Assembly: GCA_963525745.1 (NCBI GenBank)
Contig: CAURMH010000021.1
Location: 1-25,374, forward strand
Length of the DNA: 25,374 nt
Origin: CAURMH01 sp963525745
GTDB lineage: Bacteria; Pseudomonadota; Gammaproteobacteria; Enterobacterales; Pasteurellaceae
Direction: 5' to 3'
Shown here: positions 1-7,773 of the stretch, piece by piece
Layout of the letters: every line of letters begins with the position of its first letter
How positions within the stretch are numbered: position 1 is the stretch's first letter
Translations under genes and position numbers: made by a program
The notes under the pieces: generated by a model
The model's database searches: none
Told to the model about the DNA's origin: nothing
Seen by the model: the letters and a program-made list of their open reading frames with translations, nothing else

Positions 1-112
1 AGCTGTATTTGAAGGAATGTGAATGGCGTTTTAATCACAATGAAATAAAATCTCAGATTTCCTTTTTAAAACAATTAGTTAAGGGGTGGTGCTAGTTATC
101 TATTACAGCCAC
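1..112 (+). mobile_element. Right end of an IS1595-family (IS1016-like) insertion sequence
   Basis: An open frame enters the window at base 3 and stops at 93-95. Its 30 residues (LYLKECEWRFNHNE... then FLKQLVKGW) resemble the C-terminus of IS1016-type transposases, DDE enzymes of the IS1595 family common in Haemophilus and relatives. The AT-rich stretch after the stop (about 93-112, ending CTATTACAGCC) looks like the terminal inverted repeat of that element, so the IS probably ends near 110-112. Only the tail is in the window, so it cannot be told whether the copy is complete upstream. The element abuts the qatC remnant and probably truncated it. Confidence 0.6.
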
Positions 113-121
113 TAAATTTTT

Positions 122-658
122 TTGACATTTGCCATTGTATCAGCTTATGCATTACAGGAAGTCACGCAAAAAAAGATTGATATTTTAGTGCCTGAAAATG
201 GGGTAATTTCAATCAATGTACCTTTAACAGTACGCAGAGTAGGCACTTTAAGTACCCGTACCACTCACCCTTATTTTATCCAAGAAATACAAAAATTTAC
301 CATTATTACATTAAATTATCCCTGATACTTTTTCGTGTAGCCATTGGAAACGCAAAAATCAACAATGCGGGATTTGTGTTTCATGCCTGATTCGTAGAGC
401 GTCATTGCATTATGCTGGTATTACCAATGATGCCCAATATGAATTTAATGAAATTCGGCAAATTTTAATAAATCAGGACAGAAGAGATGATTTATTTGCT
501 TTAATAAGTGCTATTCGTCAAAAAATCATCGCAACATCAATCAATAGGTTTTACAAAGTGGCTCACTACCTACTCAACAACTAAATCAGTTTGCAAATGT
601 TTTTATGAATGGGTTGGATGAAGTGGAGCAACTTTTAATAGAGAACCAAATATTATGA
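122..658 (+). pseudogene. qatC: qatC remnant (QueC-like protein of a Qat anti-phage system), 5'-truncated and frameshifted
   Basis: Three reading frames must be joined. Frame one (122-325) gives a segment with PENGVISINVPLT and LSTRTTHP. Frame two (from about 321 to a TAA near 582) carries the zinc-type motif QQCGICVSCLIRRASLHYAG. Frame three (to TGA at 656-658) gives the tail ending LDEVEQLLIENQIL. The E-N-G, STRTTHP and CGxCxxCxxR signatures fit the C-terminal part of QueC-like ATP-dependent proteins, and the match to the QatC branch rests on what follows: the TGA overlaps the ATG of a TatD-like gene by four bases, as in qatC-qatD. The N-terminal half with the nucleotide-binding loop is missing, lost at the IS boundary near 112. 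At least two frameshifts make it non-functional. A generic queC paralogue is the alternative; genome comparison would decide. Confidence 0.6.
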
Positions 659-897
659 TGGATATGCATTGCCATTTGGATTTATATACCAATCCACAAT
701 ACGTTGCAAAACGATGTAAAGATGAAAATATTTATGTCTTATCTGTTACAACCACACCAAAAGCGTGGTATGGAACAAGTTCATTAGCAAAAGAGTGTCC
801 TCGTATTCGTACCGCCTTGGGATTGCATCCCCAACTGGCTCATGAACGTTAGCAAGAATTGGAATTGTTTGATGCATTATTAAACCAAACTCGCTAT
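655..897 (+). pseudogene. qatD: qatD remnant (TatD-like nuclease of a Qat system), stop codon inside and 3' end lost
   Basis: The start ATG overlaps the qatC stop (ATGA). The 65 readable residues contain the TatD metal-binding motif MHCHLDLY near the N-terminus and GLHPQLAHER near residue 60, both typical of TatD-family metal-dependent DNases, of which QatD is a branch. A TAG at 850-852 interrupts the frame; beyond it the same frame continues with QELELFDALLNQTRY, still TatD-like, up to about 897. There the sequence switches abruptly to reverse-strand IS481 transposase code. A TatD protein is usually about 250 residues, so roughly two thirds are absent and were not found on the far side of the IS. 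In working Qat systems QatD acts with QatA (ATPase), QatB and QatC against phage; here the system is dead. Confidence 0.6.
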
Positions 898-1810
898 TTC
901 CGCCCAAATACGTTTTCCATCAAGGAATGTTTCCATCAAGGAATGTTTCCATCAAGGAATGTTTCCATCGCTGTTCTTCCACAACACATTTTACCTTGAT
1001 GGGTACGATGATGGTTATAATACAATATCCGTTCATCTAAATCTGTTTGTAATGCCTCTAAATCCGTATTCGCTTTCTAAAGGCAACTTGATAAAACTCC
1101 TGCAAAATCGTTTTGTGAAAACGTTCGCAGATGCCATTGGTTTGTGGATGTTTGACCTTCGTCTTCGTATGTTTAATATCGTTAATCGCTAAATAAAGCT
1201 CATAATCGTGATTTTCTACTTTCTCACAATATTCGCTACCACGGTCGGTCACAATGCGTAACATCGGCAATCCTTCGTTTTCAAAGAAAGGGGCACCTTG
1301 TCGTTAAGCATATCCGCAGCGGTGATAGCGGCCTTCATTGTATAAAGTTTTGCAAACGCTACTCAAGTGCGGTTAATCTTTGTTTGAAATTAGCCAACAT
1401 GTGTTTTAACCAAATGGAACGCACGCCGCCTGCGGAAACAAAAATACCTTGTTTACGCAATTCATTACTGACACGAACCTACCCAAAGGCAAAATTATCT
1501 AAGGCGAATTGCACCACAGCTTGTTCAACTTTCTCATCAATACGGTTTTTCAGGTTAGGTACACGTTGATTTTGATTAAGCAAGGCTTCAACCCCACCTT
1601 GTTCTGCGGCTTGTTGATAGCGATAAAAGGTATCACAACTTATGCCCATAATTTTACAGGCTTGCGAGATGTTACCTAACTCTTCGGCTAAACTAAGTAA
1701 ACCGGTCTTGTGTTTAATGAGAGGGTTGTAAGTAATAAAATATGAGAGTTTCCTTTTTTGTTCAGATTGATTTTGACAATCATATTCTAAACGGGAAACT
1801 CTCACTTTTT
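898..1810 (-). mobile_element. Defective IS481-family insertion sequence with broken transposase
   Basis: Read on the minus strand from about 1800, the protein starts with a helix-turn-helix region (NPLIKHKTGLLSLAEELG, then GNISQACKIMG and SCDTFYRYQQAAEQGG) and continues through VPNLKNRIDEK, with a stop at about 1479, to LANFKQRLTALE near 1365. About 90 residues of the first catalytic stretch are then missing. The frame resumes with LYTMKAAITAADMLNDKV and, after another shift, with LRIVTDRGSEYC, HPQTNGICERFHKT and LQEFYQVAFRK (about 1270-1058), then HQGKMCCGRT and METFLDG (down to about 898). These are signatures of IS481-type DDE transposases. Several frameshifts and the internal deletion remove catalytic residues, so it cannot transpose. 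The 1058-1270 and 1479-1805 reading frames are pieces of this one gene. A perfect uptake sequence lies at 1365-1373. The outer end, with probable inverted repeat, is near 1780-1805. Confidence 0.75.
914..969. repeat. Tandem 16-bp repeat, three and a half copies
   Basis: The unit TTTCCATCAAGGAATG occurs exactly at 914-929, 930-945 and 946-961, followed by half a unit at 962-969. On the minus strand it encodes the METFLDG segment of the IS481 transposase, which a normal copy has once. The expansion is therefore slippage inside a dead gene; 16 is not a multiple of three, so it also shifts the frame. Confidence 0.9.
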
Positions 1811-1940
1811 ATTGTGATTTGTTAGATTAAGTTTGAATTTCTACAAGTAAAACTACCCCCAAAAAAATTAGCAGATTTTTGTAAACTTATTTCAACATTG
1901 CCTTCTCATGCCCTTTTATTTTATCTTTAAATTTCTATTA
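1811..1940. other. AT-rich intergenic stretch between IS481 remnant and lon promoter
   Basis: No coding signal is seen. The missing 3' part of qatD is not here, so the IS481 insertion was accompanied by loss of the sequence on this side. Confidence 0.6.
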
Positions 1941-1946
1941 TGATGC

Positions 1947-1974
1947 CTTGAAGTTTAATTATTTTCCCCCATAT
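1947..1974 (+). promoter_or_regulatory. Sigma-32 (heat-shock) promoter of lon
   Basis: CTTGAA at 1947-1952 and CCCCAT at 1967-1972, separated by 14 bases, match the RpoH consensus (CTTGAA, 13-17 bases, CCCCATnT). Transcription would begin near 1980, about 30 bases before the lon ATG. lon is a classical heat-shock gene in gamma-proteobacteria, so the match is expected biologically as well as by sequence. Confidence 0.8.
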
Positions 1975-2008
1975 CCTATCAACTAAGTGATATTTATAGA
2001 GAGGCTGT

Positions 2009-4432
2009 ATGAAAGCTAAAAAAACTCAGCAATCGACAATTCCTGTGTTGCCGTTGCGCGATGTAGTTGTGTTTCCTTATATGGTGATGCCGTTATTTGT
2101 TGGTCGTGAAAAGTCGATTAATGCTTTAAATCAAGCCATGAACGGTAATAAGCAACTTTTATTGGTTGCGCAAAAACAGTCTGATTTGGATGATCCGGCG
2201 GTGGATGATGTTTTTACCATTGGGACGATTGCAAATATTATTCAGTTATTAAAACTGCCTGACGGCACGGTAAAAGTCTTGGTTGAAGGTGAAATTCGGG
2301 CGAAACTTGACCATTTAGAGGATAACGGTGCCTATTTTGAGGCGCGTGCGACGCCATTGGTTTCCGTCGACGGTGACGAAAAAGAAATGGAGGTGACGAA
2401 ACAGGCAGTTTTAGCCGAGTTTGAAAGTTATTCTAATTTAAATAAAAAAATTCCTGCCGATGTGTTGAGCGCATTGCGGCGAATTGATGACATTGAGCGT
2501 TTGGCGGATACTATGACGGCGCATATGCCGCTTGCAGTGCGTCATAAACAGGCGATTCTAGAATTGACCGATGTGCAGGCTCGGTTGGAATATTTGCTTG
2601 GCGTGATGGAAGCGGAAGCGGATATTTTACAAGTGGAAAAACGCATTCGCGGTCGCGTGAAAAAACAAATGGAGAAAAGTCAGCGTAATTATTATCTAAA
2701 CGAGCAAATTAAAGCCATTCGAAAAGAAATGGACGAAGGCGACGCAGAAGATACCGTTGACGAAGTCGAGCAGTTGCGCCAAAAAATTGAAGCGGCGGGC
2801 ATGCCGGCTGAAGCAAAGGAAAAAGCGGAATCGGAATTACAAAAGTTGAAAATGATGTCCGCTATGTCGGCAGAAGCCACCGTTGTGCGCAGTTATATTG
2901 AGTGGTTGTTGCAAGTGCCGTGGCATAAACGCACCAAAGTGAAAAAGGATATTGTTAAAGCGCAGGAAATTCTGGATGCGGATCATTATGGGCTGGAACG
3001 TGTAAAAGAGCGTATTTTGGAATATCTTGCCGTGCAGGCGCGGTTGAACAAAATTAAAGGGCCGATTTTGTGTTTGGTGGGGCCGCCAGGAGTGGGGAAA
3101 ACGTCTTTAGGCCAATCTATTGCGAATGCGACAGGACGTAAATATGTGCGCATGGCGTTAGGCGGCGTGCGCGATGAGGCGGAGATTCGCGGTCACCGTA
3201 AAACCTATATCGGTTCGTTGCCGGGTAAATTAATCCAAAAAATGGCCAAAGTGGGGGTAAAAAATCCGCTGTTTTTGTTAGATGAAATCGACAAAATGTC
3301 TACGGATATGCGCGGCGATCCGGCATCGGCGTTGTTGGAAGTGCTGGATCCGGAACAAAATTCGAATTTTAACGATCATTATCTGGAAGTGGATTACGAT
3401 TTATCGGATGTGATGTTTGTCGCAACCTCCAATTCAATGAATATTCCGGGGCCATTGCTGGATCGAATGGAAGTAATCCGCCTTTCCGGTTATACGGAAG
3501 ATGAAAAACTCAATATTGCAATGCGTCATTTGCTTAATAAACAATTGGAGCGTAACGGCTTGAAAGCAGGCGAATTAAAAATTGAAGAAAGCGCTATTTT
3601 AGACATTATTCGTTATTATACGAGAGAAGCGGGCGTGCGAAATCTTGAACGCGAAATTTCAAAAATTTGTCGTAAGGCAGTGAAAAACTTATTAGTTAAT
3701 CCGAAATTAAAATCCATTACGGTTAATTCGGCCAATCTGCATGATTATCTCGGTGTAAGACGCTTCGAATTCGGGCGGGCGGATACGCAAAATCGCGTCG
3801 GCGAAGTGACAGGATTAGCCTGGACCGAAGTCGGCGGAGATTTATTGACCATAGAAACCGCTTCCGTGATCGGAAAAGGAAAATTGACTTATACCGGCTC
3901 CCTTGGCGATGTCATGAAAGAATCCATTCAGGCGGCGATGACCGTTGTGCGCGCAAGAGCGGACAAATTAGGCATTAATCCTGAATTTCACGAAAAACGT
4001 GATATTCACATTCATGTGCCGGACGGCGCAACGCCGAAAGACGGCCCAAGCGCCGGGATTGCCATGTGCACGGCGTTGGTGTCTTGCTTAACGGGTAATC
4101 CGGTACGTGCCGATGTGGCGATGACGGGGGAAATCAGCCTGCGCGGCAAAGTGTTGCCGATTGGCGGATTAAAAGAGAAACTGCTTGCGGCGCACCGCGG
4201 CGGCATTAAAACGGTGATTATTCCAAAAGACAACGTAAAAGATTTGGAAGAAATCCCTGAAAATGCAAAAAATAACCTCACGATTCATGCGGTGGAAACC
4301 ATTGATGAAGTGCTCGGTATTGCGTTGGAAAATCCGCCGGAGGGCATCGAGTTTATTAAACACGAACCGTTGATGAAAAAGGTTAAAACGACACGCAAAA
4401 CTGGCGAAAAAGCCAAAAGAGCGGTCAATTAA
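2009..4432 (+). CDS. lon: ATP-dependent protease Lon (LonA)
   Basis: Cytoplasmic AAA+ serine protease that degrades misfolded and short-lived regulatory proteins. The 807 residues match a full-length LonA. The N-terminal substrate-binding domain occupies about residues 10-200 and is followed by a coiled-coil region. The AAA+ module has Walker A GPPGVGKT (residues 358-365) and Walker B FLLDEIDKM. The C-terminal protease domain has catalytic Ser681 in PKDGPSAG and Lys724 in GGLKEKLLA, giving the Ser-Lys dyad. The ATG at 2009 is preceded by AGAGAGG (about 1998-2003) and lies behind a heat-shock-type promoter. In many relatives lon follows clpX; here its left neighbour is IS debris, so the local order has been rearranged. 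The tail is rich in Lys and Arg. A strong terminator follows at once. Confidence 0.98.
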   Translation: MKAKKTQQSTIPVLPLRDVVVFPYMVMPLFVGREKSINALNQAMNGNKQLLLVAQKQSDLDDPAVDDVFTIGTIANIIQLLKLPDGTVKVLVEGEIRAKLDHLEDNGAYFEARATPLVSVDGDEKEMEVTKQAVLAEFESYSNLNKKIPADVLSALRRIDDIERLADTMTAHMPLAVRHKQAILELTDVQARLEYLLGVMEAEADILQVEKRIRGRVKKQMEKSQRNYYLNEQIKAIRKEMDEGDAEDTVDEVEQLRQKIEAAGMPAEAKEKAESELQKLKMMSAMSAEATVVRSYIEWLLQVPWHKRTKVKKDIVKAQEILDADHYGLERVKERILEYLAVQARLNKIKGPILCLVGPPGVGKTSLGQSIANATGRKYVRMALGGVRDEAEIRGHRKTYIGSLPGKLIQKMAKVGVKNPLFLLDEIDKMSTDMRGDPASALLEVLDPEQNSNFNDHYLEVDYDLSDVMFVATSNSMNIPGPLLDRMEVIRLSGYTEDEKLNIAMRHLLNKQLERNGLKAGELKIEESAILDIIRYYTREAGVRNLEREISKICRKAVKNLLVNPKLKSITVNSANLHDYLGVRRFEFGRADTQNRVGEVTGLAWTEVGGDLLTIETASVIGKGKLTYTGSLGDVMKESIQAAMTVVRARADKLGINPEFHEKRDIHIHVPDGATPKDGPSAGIAMCTALVSCLTGNPVRADVAMTGEISLRGKVLPIGGLKEKLLAAHRGGIKTVIIPKDNVKDLEEIPENAKNNLTIHAVETIDEVLGIALENPPEGIEFIKHEPLMKKVKTTRKTGEKAKRAVN

Positions 4433-4449
4433 TCGCGAATTTTAACATA

Positions 4450-4484
4450 AAGAGCTTGCCGCGTGTTGCAAGCTCTTCTTTCTT
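4450..4484 (+). terminator. Rho-independent terminator of lon
   Basis: A perfect 10-bp stem (AAGAGCTTGC at 4450-4459 with GCAAGCTCTT at 4468-4477), an 8-base loop and a pyrimidine-rich, T-rich tail follow the lon stop by 17 bases. It also shows that the upstream GTG at 4463 cannot be the hemW start. Confidence 0.9.
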
Positions 4485-4498
4485 TTAGCGTTTACACT

Positions 4499-5665
4499 AT
4501 GTTCAAACTTCCGCCCCTTTCTCTTTATGTGCATATTCCTTGGTGTGTGCAAAAGTGCCCTTATTGCGATTTTAATTCTCACGCGCAAAAAGGTGAGATT
4601 CCCGAGCAGGATTATATTCATCATTTATTGCAAGATTTAGATAACGATTTATGGCGCTTTCGCGAATCCATTCGAGAGCGTAAACTACATTCCATTTTTA
4701 TCGGCGGCGGCACGCCGAGTCTATTTTCGAGCGGCGCCATTAAGCAATTATTACAAGGCATTGAAAGCCTCCTTCCGTTTGTCGACAATATTGAAATAAC
4801 GCTAGAAGCCAATCCGGGCACGGTGGAAGCCGGGCGCTTTAACGGTTACGTCGAGGCCGGTATTACGCGCATTTCCATGGGCATTCAAAGTTTTAACGAC
4901 GATAAATTACAACGGTTAGGTCGTATTCATCGTGCTGCCGAGGCAAAAAGTGCGGTCGATTTTGCCAAAATTTCCGGCTTGCAAAGTTTTAATTTAGATT
5001 TAATGCACGGTTTGCCGAATCAAACCCTAAACGACGCATTGGATGATTTACGTCAAGCTATCACCCTGTCGCCGCCGCATTTATCTTGGTATCAATTAAC
5101 GATTGAGCCGAATACATTATTCGCTTACCGCCCGCCGAAACTACCCGACGATGATTTATTATGGGACATTTTTACGCAAGGTCATCAATTATTAACTCAA
5201 GCCGGTTATCAACAATACGAAACTTCCGCCTATGCCAAGCCCGGATTTGAATGCCGGCATAATCTCAATTATTGGCGCTTCGGCGATTATCTGGCCGTCG
5301 GTTGTGGTGCCCACGGCAAGCTCAGTTTTCCGAATGGGGAAATTATCCGCTTTGCCAAAACGAAACATCCCAAGGGTTATTTAAGAGGCGACTATCTTTA
5401 CGAAGAAAAAAACGTGACGGAAATTGACCGCACTTTTGAGTTTTTTATGAATCGATTTCGCCTGCTTGAGCCCGTGCCGAAAATTGAATTTGAGTGGTTT
5501 ACGGGTCTGCCGCGAAGTGCGGTTAAAAATCCAATCGATTTTGCTATTCGACAAAATTATGTTGTGGAAACCGCCGAAAGCTGGCAAGTGACCGAGCACG
5601 GCAAATTGTTTTTAAATGAGCTGCTGACCTTGTTCTTAGAAGATGAATCATCTTTTTCATCGTGA
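4499..5665 (+). CDS. hemW: HemW, radical SAM haem chaperone (HemN-like)
   Basis: Radical-SAM protein of the HemN/HemW family; HemW binds haem and is thought to deliver it to membrane enzymes rather than oxidise coproporphyrinogen. Start chosen at ATG 4499, giving 388 residues (MFKLPPLSLYVHIPWC), close to the usual length of about 380; an in-frame GTG at 4463 lies inside the lon terminator. The [4Fe-4S] motif C16-x3-C20-x2-C23 is followed by Phe25 in CPYCDF, which fits HemW rather than HemN. GGGTPS, the SAM-binding motif, is at 69-74. The C-terminal HemN domain is complete. The gene carries three perfect uptake sequences (near 4948, 5422, 5513), an unusually dense set. A 92-base gap separates it from rpiA. 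No strong ribosome site is visible before the ATG. Confidence 0.93.
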   Translation: MFKLPPLSLYVHIPWCVQKCPYCDFNSHAQKGEIPEQDYIHHLLQDLDNDLWRFRESIRERKLHSIFIGGGTPSLFSSGAIKQLLQGIESLLPFVDNIEITLEANPGTVEAGRFNGYVEAGITRISMGIQSFNDDKLQRLGRIHRAAEAKSAVDFAKISGLQSFNLDLMHGLPNQTLNDALDDLRQAITLSPPHLSWYQLTIEPNTLFAYRPPKLPDDDLLWDIFTQGHQLLTQAGYQQYETSAYAKPGFECRHNLNYWRFGDYLAVGCGAHGKLSFPNGEIIRFAKTKHPKGYLRGDYLYEEKNVTEIDRTFEFFMNRFRLLEPVPKIEFEWFTGLPRSAVKNPIDFAIRQNYVVETAESWQVTEHGKLFLNELLTLFLEDESSFSS

Positions 5666-5757
5666 TTAGTAAAATTTTGCACTTGTTTATTCAAAACGCT
5701 CGTATTAAAGTAACGCAATCGTTTTCCCGGCATTTTCTTAATTCTAAAGGAGAAAAA

Positions 5758-6417
5758 ATGGATCAATTGGCAATGAAAAAATTAGCGGCACAAGCGGCTT
5801 TACACTATGTTAAACCCGATACTATCGTAGGCGTGGGCAGCGGTTCCACCGTTAACTGCTTTATCGAAGCGCTGGGTAAAATGAAAGATCAAATTCAAGG
5901 TGCCGTCGCCGCCTCGAAAGCCTCCGAAGAATTATTACGTCGTCAAGGCATTGAAGTCTTCAGCGCCAATGATGTCTCCGTGTTAGATATTTATGTGGAT
6001 GGTGCGGACGAAATTAATCCGCAAAAAATGATGATTAAAGGCGGCGGCGCGGCATTAACCCGTGAAAAAATCGTTGCGGCGCTGGCAAAAACATTTATTT
6101 GTATTGTCGATCGTTCTAAGCAAGTTGATGTGTTGGGCTCGACTTTTCCGTTGCCGGTCGAAGTCATTCCAATGGCACGCTCGCAAGTGGCGCGCAAATT
6201 AGTTTCCCTCGGCGGCGCGCCGGAATACCGTGAAGGCGTGGTGACGGACAATGGCAATGTGATTTTAGATGTCCATAATTTCGTTATTTTAAATCCGGTG
6301 GAAATGGAAAAAACCTTAAATAATGTTGCCGGCGTGGTGACAAACGGCATTTTTGCCTTGCGCGGCGCAGATATTGTGATTGTGGGAACCCCTGATGGGG
6401 CTAAAATTATTGATTAA
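5758..6417 (+). CDS. rpiA: Ribose-5-phosphate isomerase A
   Basis: Interconverts ribose 5-phosphate and ribulose 5-phosphate in the pentose phosphate pathway. ATG 5758 is preceded by AAAGGAGA (5746-5753) and gives 219 residues, the same length as the E. coli enzyme; the upstream in-frame extension from 5662 lacks family similarity. Visible motifs are the phosphate-binding GVGSGST (25-31), DGADE with Asp81 and Asp84, and KGGGAALTREK with Lys94 and catalytic Glu103. The gene is followed after 24 bases by serA with its own good ribosome site, so the two are probably one transcription unit, as is common in this family. Confidence 0.97.
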   Translation: MDQLAMKKLAAQAALHYVKPDTIVGVGSGSTVNCFIEALGKMKDQIQGAVAASKASEELLRRQGIEVFSANDVSVLDIYVDGADEINPQKMMIKGGGAALTREKIVAALAKTFICIVDRSKQVDVLGSTFPLPVEVIPMARSQVARKLVSLGGAPEYREGVVTDNGNVILDVHNFVILNPVEMEKTLNNVAGVVTNGIFALRGADIVIVGTPDGAKIID

Positions 6418-6441
6418 ATAAGAAGACAAAAGGAGATAACG

Positions 6442-7674
6442 ATGACGGCAAAAGTTTCTTTAGACAAATCTAAAATTAAATTTGTGTTATTTGAAGGCGT
6501 ACATCAAAGTGCGCTGGATACCTTGCACGCGGCCGGTTATACGAATATTGATTTTTATAAAAAGGCGTTAGACGGTAATGAATTAAAAGCCGCAGTAAAA
6601 GACGCGCATTTTATCGGGTTGCGTTCGCGCACGCATTTAACCGAAGAAATTATTGCGGCGGCGCCTAAACTGATCGCAGTCGGCTGTTTTTGTATCGGCA
6701 CAAATCAAGTGGATTTGGACGCCGCTAAAGCGCGCGGTATCCCGGTGTTTAATGCGCCGTTTTCCAATACGCGTTCGGTTGCTGAATTGGTTTTGGGCGA
6801 AATTCTATTATTAATGCGGAATATCCCCCAAGCTAATGCGGAAGTTCATCGCGGTATCTGGAACAAATCGGCAGTGGGCGCACATGAAGTTCGTGGCAAA
6901 AAACTAGGCATTATCGGCTATGGCCACATCGGTTCTCAGTTAAGCATTATCGCCGAATCCCTTGGCATGAAAGTGTATTTTTACGACATTGAGAGCAAAT
7001 TACCTTTGGGTAATGCGCAACAAGTACATTCACTTGAAGAATTATTGGGCGACTGCGACGTCATTTCGTTACATGTGCCCGATCTGCCTTCAACACGTAA
7101 TCTCATGAGCGCGGAACGTATTGCACAATTAAAACGGAACGCCATTTTAATTAATGCTTCACGCGGCAAAGTGGTGGATATTGAGGCATTAAGCCGAGCG
7201 CTTAAAGAAAAGAAAGTGCGCGGCGCCGCAATAGATGTATTCCCGATAGAACCCGCCTCCATTAATGAAGAATTTATTTCGCCGTTACGTGAATTCGATA
7301 ATGTGATTCTCACGCCGCATATCGGCGGTTCGACAGCTGAAGCCCAGGAAAATATTGGTTATGAGGTAGCCGGAAAATTTGTGAAATATTCCGATAACGG
7401 CTCAACCTTGTCTTCCGTCAATTTCCCTGAGGTCTCTTTGCCGGAACATAGCAGCGCAAAACGGTTATTACATATTCATGAAAACCGCCCCGGCATTCTG
7501 AATAAAATCAATCAAGTTTTTGTTGAAGAAAATGTCAATATCGCAGCCCAATATCTGCAAACGGATCCGCAAATCGGCTACGTTGTTATCGATGTCGAGG
7601 CAGAAAATTCAGCACCATTACTGGCAAAATTACGTGAAATCGATGGTACAATCCGCGTACGCGTGCTGTTTTAA
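6442..7674 (+). CDS. serA: D-3-phosphoglycerate dehydrogenase
   Basis: First committed enzyme of serine synthesis: oxidises 3-phosphoglycerate with NAD. The 410 residues equal the E. coli enzyme. The nucleotide fold has GYGHIG (159-164). The catalytic set appears as Arg241 (NASRGK), Glu270 (FPIEP) and His293 (TPHIGGS), and Trp140 is also conserved. A C-terminal ACT domain (from about 336, HENRPGILNKIN) is the usual site for feedback inhibition by serine. The ribosome site AAGGAGAT sits nine bases before the ATG. The gene ends at the paired uptake-sequence hairpin. Confidence 0.97.
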   Translation: MTAKVSLDKSKIKFVLFEGVHQSALDTLHAAGYTNIDFYKKALDGNELKAAVKDAHFIGLRSRTHLTEEIIAAAPKLIAVGCFCIGTNQVDLDAAKARGIPVFNAPFSNTRSVAELVLGEILLLMRNIPQANAEVHRGIWNKSAVGAHEVRGKKLGIIGYGHIGSQLSIIAESLGMKVYFYDIESKLPLGNAQQVHSLEELLGDCDVISLHVPDLPSTRNLMSAERIAQLKRNAILINASRGKVVDIEALSRALKEKKVRGAAIDVFPIEPASINEEFISPLREFDNVILTPHIGGSTAEAQENIGYEVAGKFVKYSDNGSTLSSVNFPEVSLPEHSSAKRLLHIHENRPGILNKINQVFVEENVNIAAQYLQTDPQIGYVVIDVEAENSAPLLAKLREIDGTIRVRVLF

Positions 7675-7679
7675 CTAAA

Positions 7680-7747
7680 AAAGTGCGGTCAATTTTCATC
7701 GTGTTTTTGCTTTGGATTTGAAACGCCGTGAAAATTGACCGCACTTT
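7680..7747. terminator. Bidirectional terminator made of two inverted DNA uptake sequences
   Basis: A 19-bp perfect inverted repeat lies between the convergent genes serA and dusC. The left arm (7680-7698) begins AAAGTGCGGTCAATTTT and the right arm (7729-7747) is its complement, with a 30-base spacer. Each arm contains the uptake core plus its AT-rich extension. Paired, inverted uptake sequences at gene ends are known in Haemophilus and relatives, where they can serve as terminators. Confidence 0.85.
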
Positions 7748-7773
7748 AGATCAACTTTTTTACCCATCATCGC

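Noticed and set aside
914..969. Tandem repeat considered as a CRISPR array
   Set aside because: The units are directly adjacent with no spacers and belong to a transposase coding sequence.
4463..4498. Upstream GTG start for hemW
   Set aside because: It lies in the loop of the lon terminator, and the extra 12 residues have no family counterpart.
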